64,000 nt of DNA from Ardenticatena maritima (GCF_001306175.1 NZ_LGKN01000005.1:558001-622000), one strand, 5' to 3'. Positions 43,134-50,818 are shown, counted from the first letter of the stretch. Notes: generated by a model from the sequence alone, not told the origin. Numbers and translations are program-made.

Positions 43134-44354
43134 CTATCGTGTAGGGAGCGCGTGATAAAAGGCTTCCAGTTGCACCGCTTGTTGCGACCAGGCGAACTGG
43201 TGGCGCAGGCGGTGCTCTGCTTTGTGGGCAATGCGGCGGGCTGTTTCGGGTGAGCGGAGGAGGTTCACCACGGCGTGGGCAAAGGCGGCGGTGTCGGCGG
43301 GTGGAACCAGGACGCCGGCGCCTTCGTCCAGGTATTCGCGCACTTGCCCCACGGTTTCCCCCACCACGGGAATCCCCAGCGCCATCAGGTCGGCGAGTTT
43401 GACTGGGCATTTGGTGCGGTTGACGAGCGTGTCATCCATTGGATAGAGCGCCACGTCTGCCGCGCGCAGGGTTGCAGCGAGGTCGTTGGGTTCCACCCAC
43501 CCCAAATGGCGCCACGTCTGCGCGACGCCCCGCGTGTGCAGGGCGTGCGCAAAGCGCTCATCTTCCCCAAACAAGCCACGTCCCACCACAAGCAGCCGTG
43601 CGGAGGGCACTTGGCGCACCACCGCTTGCCAGACGTCGGCGAGACGCTCAAGGTTGAATTCAAAAAATCGCGTGTAGAGCAGCACCAGCGGCGTCTCTGC
43701 AAAGCCGAGCGCCTGGCGCACACGGGCGGCTTGAGCGTCCAGGTCGGCGGGGATGGCGAGCGTGCTGCCGTTCGGAAGGTAGTGCACATGGTGCGGGGGA
43801 ACGCCCATTGCCCAAACCAGCGTTTCGAGGGCGCGGCTGGCAACGGTGACGCCGTGGGCGTGGGTGAGCCCGTAGCGTTCTTGCCAGGCGAAGAGCCGTT
43901 TGAGCAGGGGCGGGTAGGCGTGCAAATTGTTCCAGCCGCCGGGACCTTCCCAGTCGTCGGTGTCCATGACGAGGCGCGCACGGCGAAGCCGTCGCAAATG
44001 CCACAACACCGCCGCCACCAGCCCACTGTACGCTTTGGGCTTGAAAACATGCACCACGTGGGGGCGTCGCCGCAGGGTTTCGGCAAGCAGGCGCGCCACG
44101 AGAGAGGGGGGGGGAAGCTGCCCGGCAAGCGGCAGGTTGACGACTTCAACGCCTGTATCGTACCAGGTGCGCCCGGCGTTGTCGGGGTCGTCCCACGGGG
44201 GAATGAGCAGGCTCACCTGGTGGCCGCGTGCGGCAAGGGCGCGCGCCAGCGGCAAGGCGCGCACGCTGACGGTGCCTTTGGGGCGCAACCCGAACGGCGC
44301 GATGAAGACGATGCGTTTGGGCGATGCCGGAGAGGGCGGTTGCGTGGTTGTCAT
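43134..44354 (-). CDS. GT4-family glycosyltransferase
   Basis: 406 residues from ATG 44354, overlapping the upstream GT gene stop (ATGA). GT-B fold: N-terminal FIAPFGLRPKGTVSVRALPL, ALAARGHQVSLLIPPWD, VVHVFKPKAYSG; C-terminal LVVGRGLFGEDE, HLGWVEPNDLAATLRAADVA, with a variant KLADLMALGIPVVGE in place of E-x7-E. It transfers an activated sugar to an unknown acceptor. Paired with a second GT4 gene. Confidence 0.87.
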   Translation of the reverse strand: MTTTQPPSPASPKRIVFIAPFGLRPKGTVSVRALPLARALAARGHQVSLLIPPWDDPDNAGRTWYDTGVEVVNLPLAGQLPPPSLVARLLAETLRRRPHVVHVFKPKAYSGLVAAVLWHLRRLRRARLVMDTDDWEGPGGWNNLHAYPPLLKRLFAWQERYGLTHAHGVTVASRALETLVWAMGVPPHHVHYLPNGSTLAIPADLDAQAARVRQALGFAETPLVLLYTRFFEFNLERLADVWQAVVRQVPSARLLVVGRGLFGEDERFAHALHTRGVAQTWRHLGWVEPNDLAATLRAADVALYPMDDTLVNRTKCPVKLADLMALGIPVVGETVGQVREYLDEGAGVLVPPADTAAFAHAVVNLLRSPETARRIAHKAEHRLRHQFAWSQQAVQLEAFYHALPTR

Positions 44355-45451
44355 GGCGCAGCGAGTATCTGCTTGTAGACCTCGGCGGTGCGGCGGGCAA
44401 TTTGCGCTTGGGTGAAGTGGGCTAGCACGCGCTTGCGGGCGCGTTGGCGCAGGGCGGCGTGCAGGTCGGGCGTTGTCATCAGGCGGTGCAAGGCGTCGCG
44501 CAGGGCGGCGGCGTCGCCTTCGGGGACCACAAGCCCCGCGTCGCCGATGACGTGGGGGATTTCGCCGCTGTTGGAACCAATCGGCGGGACGCCGCACGCC
44601 ATGGCTTCGATGAGGACGCGCCCGAATTGTTCCACCCAGTTGGGGCGTGAAAGCGACGGCAACACGAGCACATCCAGGGTGCGGTAGAACGCCGACATCT
44701 GTGTTGAGGGGACGGGCGGCTCCCAGGTCACGCGCGCACTCAAGCCCAGTTCGGCGGTACGCTGGCGGAGTGTCTCCAACAGGGGGCCGCTCCCGCGCCC
44801 GATAAAGCGCCACTCGCCGTCGAGGTGGGTGAGCGCTTCAAGCAACACCAGCAAGCCTTTTTCGGGAACGAAGCGCCCCGCATAGCCGATGGTGAAGGGG
44901 CGTTCGGTTTGTTCCGGGGCGGGGCTGAAGAGGTCGGGGTCAACACCAAATTGCGGGATAACCTCGATGCGTCCCGTGAACCCTTTGCGGCGCAGCACGT
45001 GGGCGGCGTCGCGGTTGCCGGCGATGGCGGCGCTGGCGTGGCGATAGACAAAGCGCTCCATGAAGGCAAAGGGGGGCGGGTAATGGCGCAACAGGTTCTG
45101 CCAGGTGAAGAAAAGAAACGGAATGCCACGCCGAACAGCGAGCCACGCCGCGTGGGCGGTCGCCAGGTTGTAGGGTTCTTCATCAATGTGCAGAAGGTCG
45201 GGGCGCACGGCGTCGAGCAGGTCGCCCAAGCGAGGGTAGAAATGCAAGTGGTACGAGCCGTTGAAGAGCATGGGCACCTGCCAGAGCGTGTAGCCGCGCG
45301 TGTGCGCCAGTTCCAGCGGCTGGATACCGCGCTCATCACGCCATGCGGGGGGCACGGCGAGGTGGATATCCAGACCCAGGTCTGCCAGTTCTTCAATTTT
45401 GCGTTGGTACGCCCCCACAACCAGGGCTTTGGAAAGATAGAGGATGCGCAT
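44351..45451 (-). CDS. GT4-family glycosyltransferase
   Basis: 366 residues. GT-B signatures include LYLSKALVVGAYQRKIEELA, LHIDEEPYNLATAHAAWLA, GYAGRFVPEKGLLVLLEAL and EQFGRVLIEAMACGVPPIGS (the E-x7-E nucleotide-sugar motif). Donor and acceptor unknown. It is first of a coupled GT pair; both likely act on a lipid-linked or secreted glycan. Confidence 0.9.
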   Translation of the reverse strand: MRILYLSKALVVGAYQRKIEELADLGLDIHLAVPPAWRDERGIQPLELAHTRGYTLWQVPMLFNGSYHLHFYPRLGDLLDAVRPDLLHIDEEPYNLATAHAAWLAVRRGIPFLFFTWQNLLRHYPPPFAFMERFVYRHASAAIAGNRDAAHVLRRKGFTGRIEVIPQFGVDPDLFSPAPEQTERPFTIGYAGRFVPEKGLLVLLEALTHLDGEWRFIGRGSGPLLETLRQRTAELGLSARVTWEPPVPSTQMSAFYRTLDVLVLPSLSRPNWVEQFGRVLIEAMACGVPPIGSNSGEIPHVIGDAGLVVPEGDAAALRDALHRLMTTPDLHAALRQRARKRVLAHFTQAQIARRTAEVYKQILAAP

Positions 45452-45457
45452 GTTTGT

Positions 45458-45928
45458 TCACAGATGCAAGAGCGTCATGACAAGGTCTTTCATATGGTCT
45501 TCGGTGTGGCGGATGGCTGTTTCGATGATATCGCGGGTCGTGAAATCCCCCCAGTTGGAACCACCATCGCTTCCCTGGTAGGCCAACTCTTCGTCCGTCA
45601 ACTGTTTGACGGTTTCAATCATCTGCTGGCGGGCGGTGTTCCATTCGGCCAGAATCTCGTCCAGGGGTTTGTCGGCGCGTTCAGCGACACGTTGCGCGTT
45701 CAGTTCGTCGCGGTTGTAGGGGCGAAACTGATAGCCCTTCTTCGCGACCATGATTTGCACCATTTTGAGCATGCCCGCTTCTGAGGCGGCGAGATGCGCC
45801 AGCACATCACGAATGCGCCAGTTGGGGTTGTGGGGCAGAGGGCGGTTGGCGCGTTCTTCATTGATGGTTTTCAGGAAGGATGTGAAGGCGTTGCGGTTGG
45901 CTTCCAGCCGTCGGACGAGGTCGGACAT
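45458..45928 (-). CDS. DinB-family protein
   Basis: 156 residues; ATG 45928 follows AAAGGAGGAACC. The four-helix bundle pattern with His45 (RIRDVLAHLAASE) and RHTEDH near residue 141 gives the three-histidine metal site of DinB/YfiT proteins. Members often act as thiol-dependent S-transferases. It lies between the HNH gene and the GT pair. Confidence 0.83.
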   Translation of the reverse strand: MSDLVRRLEANRNAFTSFLKTINEERANRPLPHNPNWRIRDVLAHLAASEAGMLKMVQIMVAKKGYQFRPYNRDELNAQRVAERADKPLDEILAEWNTARQQMIETVKQLTDEELAYQGSDGGSNWGDFTTRDIIETAIRHTEDHMKDLVMTLLHL

Positions 45929-45942
45929 GGGTGGTTCCTCCT

Positions 45943-46662
45943 TTAGGCAAGATTGTGGCGTTGACAATGCATGGCCAGAAAACGAGGATCTGGCGCATGT
46001 TGGCGTGGGGGATGAAAGGTTGTTGTTGCGTCCAAAATCATCTGAGCAAGCGAACCTGCTTCCGGCGGGAGAGGGCGCCGTACAATGTCGAAGTTTGCAT
46101 TGAGTCCAAAATACCCATGCTCAAAGAGCGGATCATGAAAACGGCACATTGCCATGGTGTTGTGTAAGGAACCGCGCCATTGAGGTGCGTCTGCCCAGCG
46201 CACAATATGGGCGGCGACTAGCAGGGTGGTGTCGCGCACGTCGCAAAAGGCGCATTGCCATCCGTAGTTGGCAAGCGTGAGTGTACGCAAGCGGTCTTGT
46301 CCACGACGTACACGTGCGCGTTGAACGGTATCGCTGACGGTTGCTTCATTCGGGATCGTAAGGCGATCTGCTTCAATGGCGTGGTCGAGGGCTTCATCGG
46401 GCAAATCTTCATCTTGCACTGCGATCGGATCGCCGAGAAAGAGATATCGCCCCTCGCCAAGAAATTCAAGCAAACCATCGTCGCGCAATTCTTGCAGAAC
46501 ACGGCTCAACGTTTGTTCGGGGGTGCGCCCATGGCTTCCGGTTGCCGCCACAATGCGAGGCAACATCTCGGCGATGAATGCCTGGCGTGTCATCAGCACC
46601 GAGCCGTGTTGTGCGACGTAGTGTCGAAGAGCGCTCAGCACGCTTTCGCGCCACGTTGGCAT
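45943..46662 (-). CDS. HNH endonuclease with N-terminal winged-helix-like region
   Basis: 239 residues; AGAGGAAAACG precedes the ATG. Residues ~1-80 look like a winged helix (GSVLMTRQAFIAEMLPRIV, TPEQTLSRVLQELRDDGLLE). The C-terminal HNH_2 module holds CAFCDVRDTTLLVAAHIVRW, the Asn of SLHNTMAMCRFHDPLFEHGY and nearby His ligands. It resembles restriction-type HNH nucleases that recognise specific or modified DNA. No methyltransferase gene is adjacent, so it is solitary. Confidence 0.85.
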   Translation of the reverse strand: MPTWRESVLSALRHYVAQHGSVLMTRQAFIAEMLPRIVAATGSHGRTPEQTLSRVLQELRDDGLLEFLGEGRYLFLGDPIAVQDEDLPDEALDHAIEADRLTIPNEATVSDTVQRARVRRGQDRLRTLTLANYGWQCAFCDVRDTTLLVAAHIVRWADAPQWRGSLHNTMAMCRFHDPLFEHGYFGLNANFDIVRRPLPPEAGSLAQMILDATTTFHPPRQHAPDPRFLAMHCQRHNLA

Positions 46663-46671
46663 CGTTTTCCT

Positions 46672-47151
46672 CTATTTTCCCAGTTGCTTCACCAGCACCA
46701 GCGCATGCCGTTGAATACCAAACACATGCTCTTCGCGGCGCCACACCTTGAAACCGCGGCGCAAATAAAAGCGGCGCGTCGCCTCAAAATGTGGTGCGGG
46801 AACTTCGGGCGCAATCGTACGCACTTCCAGCGTTTGGTAGCCGCGGGCGTGGGCGATGCGCTCAACGGCATCAAGGAGTTGTGAGCCAATACCGTGTTGC
46901 TGATGGGATGGTGCAACACCAATCCAGGCGAGCGCCATAATGTCCGGCATGATGGGGTGATAGATCGCAAATCCCACAACGCGCTCATCTATCTCAGCCA
47001 CCAGGCCTTCATAGCGGGCTAAGTCTGCGGCAATCATGAGTTGGTCGGGGGCGGTGAACCAATTGGCCAGCGCCCGTGCGACCTCGAAGACCGCCTCGTA
47101 ATCATCGGAGTGCATGGCGCGAATGCGGACGGTGAGCGTTTGTTCGTTCAT
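46672..47151 (-). CDS. GNAT-family N-acetyltransferase
   Basis: 159 residues. RAMHSDDYEAVFEVARALAN, AWIGVAPSHQQHGIGSQLLD (acetyl-CoA loop QxxGIG) and ATRRFYLRRGFKVWRREEHV define a single GNAT domain. The ATG overlaps the upstream receiver gene stop by 4 bp. Substrate unknown. Confidence 0.88.
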   Translation of the reverse strand: MNEQTLTVRIRAMHSDDYEAVFEVARALANWFTAPDQLMIAADLARYEGLVAEIDERVVGFAIYHPIMPDIMALAWIGVAPSHQQHGIGSQLLDAVERIAHARGYQTLEVRTIAPEVPAPHFEATRRFYLRRGFKVWRREEHVFGIQRHALVLVKQLGK

Positions 47152-47558
47152 GGTGCTTCTCCTTCTGTTTCTGTGCCTGTTGGTGAGAGTGCAGGCGGCA
47201 ACAGGCGTTCCACTGCTTCCACCACTTCACCCACCGTAAACGGGCGTACCAAAAACGCCGCCACCTCGGGGCGGATCGGTTCTAGCGTGGCGCGGTCGAA
47301 CACGGTTGTCAGCAGAATGATCGGGGCGTGGGGCGCCATACGGTGGAGCGCGCGCACCGTTTCAGGCGTCACGTCGGGATCATCGCGGCTGTCCACGATG
47401 ATGAGCGGCGGTTCGACACGCCCTTGGACAAGCGCTTTGACGCCCCACGTCAGCCCCGGCAATGCCAGAACTTCGTAGCCGCGTTCCTTGAGTTCGGCTA
47501 ACACGAGCGCGCGCGTTTGCCAATCGCGCGAGAGAAGGAGCAGGCGGCGCTCAGCCAT
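47148..47558 (-). CDS. Receiver-like (REC) single-domain protein
   Basis: 136 residues from ATG 47558, 1 bp after the zinc-ribbon gene stop. The CheY-like fold shows RRLLLLSRDWQTRALVLAEL, then LIIVDSRDDPDV with a candidate phospho-Asp, APIILLTTVFDR and FLVRPFTVGEVVEAVERLLP. The acidic pair normally at the N-terminus is Ser-Arg-Asp here, and the usual lysine of the K-P dipeptide is Arg (VRPF), so phosphorylation is doubtful. Probably an atypical receiver. Confidence 0.75.
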   Translation of the reverse strand: MAERRLLLLSRDWQTRALVLAELKERGYEVLALPGLTWGVKALVQGRVEPPLIIVDSRDDPDVTPETVRALHRMAPHAPIILLTTVFDRATLEPIRPEVAAFLVRPFTVGEVVEAVERLLPPALSPTGTETEGEAP

Positions 47559-47559
47559 T

Positions 47560-48033
47560 TCAGACGCCCTTGCTGACTTTTTGCCCTTCATAGTTGGGCG
47601 GGCGTTCGGGGGTTTGCCAGCCGAATTTCAAAAAGCCCACGTGTTTGCGGCAACGAAAATCCCACACGCCGCCGGGGGCTTCCCAGCCGCCCCCCGCTCG
47701 TTTTTTCGCCATGGCGCAATCGTAGCACACGTAATCGTTGCATTTGTCGCAGACGCCACCCCAGAAAATATCCGCCTGGTCAGTGGGTTTGCCGCAAGAA
47801 GCACAAGTGCGCGGTTGGGCAATCTCTTTCTCAAAGCAAGCCGCACAGCGGTCTTCCCAGTGCGGTGGCACATGGTGCCACGACTCGCTCCACATGGCAT
47901 AGGACATGGCTCGCCGAATGGCACTGCATCGCGAGCAATATTGCTCACCGCATTCGCGGCAGGTGTGCATCATCTGCGGTGGACGTTCTTTCTGACAAAT
48001 AGGGCAAACAACGAGTTGTGCGGGTTGTGTCAT
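47560..48033 (-). CDS. Cysteine-rich zinc-ribbon protein, unknown
   Basis: 157 residues; ATG 48033 follows GGAGGGG. Seven CxxC-type pairs (CPIC, CREC, CSRC, CAAC, CASC, CDKC, CYDC) suggest three or four treble-clef or RING/FYVE-like zinc modules. No enzyme motif. It heads the tightly spaced minus-strand run of receiver, GNAT and HNH genes. Confidence 0.75.
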   Translation of the reverse strand: MTQPAQLVVCPICQKERPPQMMHTCRECGEQYCSRCSAIRRAMSYAMWSESWHHVPPHWEDRCAACFEKEIAQPRTCASCGKPTDQADIFWGGVCDKCNDYVCYDCAMAKKRAGGGWEAPGGVWDFRCRKHVGFLKFGWQTPERPPNYEGQKVSKGV

Positions 48034-48120
48034 GAATCCCCTCCATCACATGCTGAGAGACGCTGCGTTGATGCACGCAAGTATACTGTGCGTGGACGAT
48101 GTGTCCAAAGCCGCGGCATG

Positions 48121-48148
48121 TAAAAACGGGGTCCCGCAGGACCCCGTT
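48121..48148 (-). terminator. Terminator after the SWIM gene
   Basis: AACGGGGTCC pairs perfectly with GGACCCCGTT across four bases; on the minus strand TTTTTA follows. Confidence 0.85.
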
Positions 48149-48166
48149 TCTCCGCATTTTCAAGAA

Positions 48167-48418
48167 TCATGGGGTCTCTTGTTCACGCTCCGGCAGCATG
48201 ACGCCCAACACGCGTTCCATCGCCATGGTGTGGCTGCAAATACCATGCCCCTCGAAGTAGTGGCAATCGCAGTGCCATTGACCTTCATTGTAGGTTACCG
48301 TGTGGCCGTCGTGAATGCCGTCGAATTGGACAGTGAATTGTTTGAATTGAATGCGATGGGGCTCGCTAGCGTATTCTTTCGCCTTCTGGATCTTGCTGAT
48401 CATGCTTGAATCGATCAT
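48167..48418 (-). CDS. SWIM zinc-finger small protein
   Basis: 83 residues from ATG 48418, with AAGGAGAGGAGG upstream; longer reading frames cross a terminator. The SWIM motif is CxC-x8-CxH: Cys50, Cys52, Cys61, His63 (WHCDCHYFEGHGICSHTMA). SWIM domains bind zinc and DNA or protein partners. It forms its own unit, with a terminator on each side. Confidence 0.82.
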   Translation of the reverse strand: MIDSSMISKIQKAKEYASEPHRIQFKQFTVQFDGIHDGHTVTYNEGQWHCDCHYFEGHGICSHTMAMERVLGVMLPEREQETP

Positions 48419-48458
48419 GTGGAGCCTCCTCTCCTTGTTTGAACCGGTTGAACCGAAC

Positions 48459-48488
48459 AAAAAACCCAGGCGCATGCAGGCCTGGGTT
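48459..48488 (-). terminator. Terminator upstream of the SWIM gene
   Basis: On the minus strand AACCCAGGC (48488-48480) pairs with GCCTGGGTT (48471-48463), then TTTT. It lies between the SWIM gene and a 16-codon frame, so it would interrupt any transcript coming from upstream. Confidence 0.75.
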
Positions 48489-48490
48489 GG

Positions 48491-48541
48491 TTACGCATGT
48501 TTGAATTGCTTCACTGCTGCTTTTCGTGTTGGTGTTCGCAT
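48491..48541 (-). other. Possible 16-residue leader peptide
   Basis: ATG at 48541 to TAA at 48491 encodes MRTPTRKAAVKQFKHA, with AGAGGAG 11 nt upstream. It ends 3 bp before the terminator that precedes the SWIM gene, as leader peptides of attenuators do. The spacing of the ribosome site is long, and nothing else supports translation. Confidence 0.25.
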
Positions 48542-48791
48542 GATGGGCTGTTCTCCTCTTTGTCGCGCCCTGTGCGATCCTGTGCAATTGCATCTGTGAA
48601 CAACAGTATAGCCACCGCACAAGCGCCTGTCAACCGGCAAAACTACAAATCTCAGAAAAGATGAGGCTTGGCTTCGTTGATGTAATGGGAGCCCCCAAAG
48701 GAGGAGCAGCGCCTATGGGGAATGTGGAATGCGGCCAGTGGCTGTCGCTAGATTGAATTCGTGCTGAAAAGTTAGAATTCACAAAAAGCAA
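48542..48791. other. Non-coding region left of the operator
   Basis: No gene of normal size. A 13-codon plus-strand frame (48715-48756) has a good AAAGGAGG ten bases upstream, but no evidence of use. Otherwise featureless. Confidence 0.4.
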
Positions 48792-48832
48792 TGAGTACAA
48801 ATGTACTCATAAATTGAGTACGCGTGTACCTA
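48792..48832. promoter_or_regulatory. Tandem LexA-box-like palindromes
   Basis: TGAGTACAAATGTACTCA (48792-48809, perfect) and TGAGTACGCGTGTACCTA (48815-48832) are centred 23 bp apart, about two helical turns. Both fit the cyanobacterial LexA pattern RGTACNNNDGTWCB. The second overlaps the -35 of the RNA promoter, as a repressor site would. Confidence 0.65.
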
Positions 48833-48859
48833 TACAAGCGCGTTTCAAGTTGGTATACT
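48831..48859 (+). promoter_or_regulatory. Promoter of the candidate ncRNA
   Basis: TATACA (48831-48836) and TATACT (48854-48859) are 17 bp apart, in a GGTATACT context. The expected start is near 48866. Confidence 0.65.
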
Positions 48860-48865
48860 GTGCAT

Positions 48866-49033
48866 GCACACCTACCCCCACAGGGAAGAACGGGGGGCGA
48901 AAACAGGAAACACCTCCTGTAGAAACCGCCGCAAGGCAACACTCCGAAAGGAAAAGGGCTCGCAACCATCGCTACCGTTCTTCCCTCCCCCCCCCTCCAG
49001 CACCAAACGCTCCCGCTAGGGTGCGTTTTTTTT
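48866..49033 (+). ncRNA. Candidate structured non-coding RNA, no known family
   Basis: About 168 nt from a predicted start to an intrinsic terminator. An 11-bp closing stem pairs GGGAAGAACGG (48883-48893) with CCGTTCTTCCC (48975-48985). Within it GGCG/CGCC (48896-48899/48927-48930) encloses ACAGGA/TCCTGT (48903-48908/48915-48920), and TCC-GAAA-GGA (48943-48952) is a tetraloop hairpin. The loops are A-rich. No frame of useful length has a ribosome site. It does not fit 6S, SRP, RNase P, tmRNA or the riboswitch classes I can recognise by eye. Confidence 0.55.
49005..49033 (+). terminator. Terminator of the candidate ncRNA
   Basis: AACGC-T-CCC-gcta-GGG-T-GCGTT with one T-T mismatch, then a run of nine T (49025-49033). 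Confidence 0.85.
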
Positions 49034-49147
49034 TGTTACTTCATCTCAAGAGATTGGTTGAGTGGCAACTTCCTTGTTCATATTCCGTATCATAACCACG
49101 TGTTTTGTGGTGCTGAACCACACAACAAAGCCTGTTATCGGCGTTGC

Positions 49148-49175
49148 TTGAAGGCTGACCAAACAAGCCTACAAT
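49148..49175 (+). promoter_or_regulatory. Promoter of htpX
   Basis: TTGAAG (49148-49153) and TACAAT (49170-49175), 16-bp spacer, 36 bp before the ATG. Confidence 0.65.
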
Positions 49176-49211
49176 ATCGCCGTACCAAGCCTAGCGTGAG
49201 ACGAGGGAAAT

Positions 49212-50102
49212 ATGAAACAATCATGGTATAGACCGGACCCGCAATTACAGATACGAATGTTCCTCACCATGTTTTTGCTGGCGGTGGTCTATTTGCTCTT
49301 TGTTGCTGTTATGCTTATGTCGGGGGCGCGCGCCACGACGACATTCTTGTTTGCATTGGTCATGTTGGGAGTCCAGTACTTTTTCAGCGATAAACTGGTG
49401 CTGATGTCGGCTGGTGCGCGTGTCGTTGAACGCGATGAAGCCCCGGAATTGTATGAGATGGTGGCGCGCTTGGCGCAACAAGCCGACCTCCCCATGCCCA
49501 AAGTGGCGATTGTTCCCTCACGTGTACCAAACGCCTTCGCCACCGGGCGCGACCAGCGCCACGCAGTTGTTGCCGTGACGCGAGGGTTGCTCGATCTCCT
49601 CACACCGAGCGAACTGGAAGCTGTCTTAGCGCACGAATTGACGCACATTCGCAATCGTGATGTGGCCGTGATGACGATGGCGAGTTTTTTTGCCACGGTT
49701 GCGCAGCTGGTGGCGCGCTGGTTGATGTGGGCAGGATTTGGCGGTAGTCGCCGCCGTCGCAACGGGGGCAGTATCGCGTTCGTCTGGTTGGTCTCGTTGT
49801 TGGTCTGGCTTGTGAGTTTCTTCTTGTTGCGGGCCTTGTCGCGCTATCGCGAGTATGCCGCCGACCGTGGTGCGGCACTTCTCACCGGTTCGCCCAGCGC
49901 GCTGGCAAGTGCCTTGCTCAAAATCAGCGGGGCGATGAATCGCGTCCCACAACGAGATTTGCGGGAAGTTGAAGGCTTGTCGGCGTTTTTCATTGTGCCG
50001 GCTGGTGTGCAAAATTTGTTCATCGAACTTATCAGCACCCACCCACCATTGGAAAAACGCCTGGCGTACCTGGAACGCTTGCAGCAGGAAATGGCACAAT
50101 AG
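49212..50102 (+). CDS. htpX: M48 membrane metalloprotease HtpX
   Basis: 296 residues. Two N-terminal helices, then LVLMSAGARVV, the zinc motif HELTH (141-145), a further pair of helices (~150-210) and the third ligand Glu in REYAADRGAALLTGSP. HtpX degrades damaged membrane proteins. Normal length. The next gene is pspAB, 8 bp away, the arrangement seen in actinobacterial Psp-associated loci. Confidence 0.93.
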   Translation: MKQSWYRPDPQLQIRMFLTMFLLAVVYLLFVAVMLMSGARATTTFLFALVMLGVQYFFSDKLVLMSAGARVVERDEAPELYEMVARLAQQADLPMPKVAIVPSRVPNAFATGRDQRHAVVAVTRGLLDLLTPSELEAVLAHELTHIRNRDVAVMTMASFFATVAQLVARWLMWAGFGGSRRRRNGGSIAFVWLVSLLVWLVSFFLLRALSRYREYAADRGAALLTGSPSALASALLKISGAMNRVPQRDLREVEGLSAFFIVPAGVQNLFIELISTHPPLEKRLAYLERLQQEMAQ

Positions 50103-50110
50103 GGGGGCGT

Positions 50111-50743
50111 ATGGAGCGTGTGCGGGCATGGGTGAATGCCATACTGGGGCGCAACGTCGCCCCCGCGCCTAGCCAATCGGACCGCCTCTTTGCGCTGAAT
50201 ACGGCGCAAATCACAATGGAAGTCTCGTTGGGTTTGAAGCCCACAGGTGTGGCGGCGATTGTCTTCAAGGCATTGGAATCGGCGCAGTTTGCACGCTTGC
50301 AAGCGGAGATTCGCGATTTGTTGAAGATTGCGGCGCGTGAGACGCAGACCGTGAGCCATGCCATGAAGGATACGTATGGCTATTGGTGGATTGTGTTCTA
50401 CGATGACGATTTCGAGGAGTTGGTGGCGGCTATGCACCTGGTAACCAGTTCGCTGGAAGACCAGGGCTTTGGACCGTCATTGCTCGCGGCGGTCTTCGAG
50501 TATGTGGATGAAGAAGAGCACAAAGTGTACATGATTTACAATTTCAAGCGGGGGCGCTTTTATCCGTTTGTCCCCACAGGTGGCAAAACACGCGATACCG
50601 CGCGCGAGTTTCGTATCAAAGCAGTGCTGGCGAACGAATTACCCATCGAGCCAGACACCGCCCGCTGGTATCCACTGTGGGATTTACCGCTCCAACGCCC
50701 ACAGCAGGGGGGCGGCAAGTCTGCTTTTGGCAATGTGATGTGA
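50111..50743 (+). CDS. PspA-associated protein PspAB
   Basis: 210 residues. The family pattern is visible: WVNAILGRNVAPAP near the N-terminus, RLFALNTAQITMEVSLGLKP, IVFKALESAQFARLQAEIRD, KDTYGYWWIVFYDDDFEEL and YNFKRGRFYPFVPTGGKTRD. PspAB occurs with HtpX and PspA in actinobacteria and some Chloroflexota and is thought to help the membrane-stress response; its molecular role is unknown. No pspA gene is in the window. Confidence 0.82.
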   Translation: MERVRAWVNAILGRNVAPAPSQSDRLFALNTAQITMEVSLGLKPTGVAAIVFKALESAQFARLQAEIRDLLKIAARETQTVSHAMKDTYGYWWIVFYDDDFEELVAAMHLVTSSLEDQGFGPSLLAAVFEYVDEEEHKVYMIYNFKRGRFYPFVPTGGKTRDTAREFRIKAVLANELPIEPDTARWYPLWDLPLQRPQQGGGKSAFGNVM

Positions 50744-50761
50744 TGACTACTCCCTAACAAA

Positions 50762-50799
50762 CAACACCCCGAACAGACCAGCGTCCATTCGGGGTGTTG
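50762..50799. terminator. Bidirectional terminator
   Basis: CAACACCCCGAA pairs perfectly with TTCGGGGTGTTG across a 14-nt loop, between pspAB and the convergent release-factor-like gene. Confidence 0.8.
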
Positions 50800-50818
50800 C
50801 TGTGCCAGCGCATGCACC

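Noticed and set aside
48366-48620. Minus-strand frame of 84 codons over the SWIM leader
   Set aside because: It runs through the terminator and the SWIM ribosome site, lacks a start signal and looks like chance translation.
48715-48756. 13-codon plus-strand frame with AAAGGAGG upstream
   Set aside because: Too short to support by sequence alone; no promoter or conserved feature nearby.
48866-48985. Resemblance of the RNA to a cyclic di-GMP-I riboswitch (GGCAA, CGAAAG, CGCAA words)
   Set aside because: The order and spacing of the words do not form the conserved three-way junction, and a terminator separates it from the next gene.
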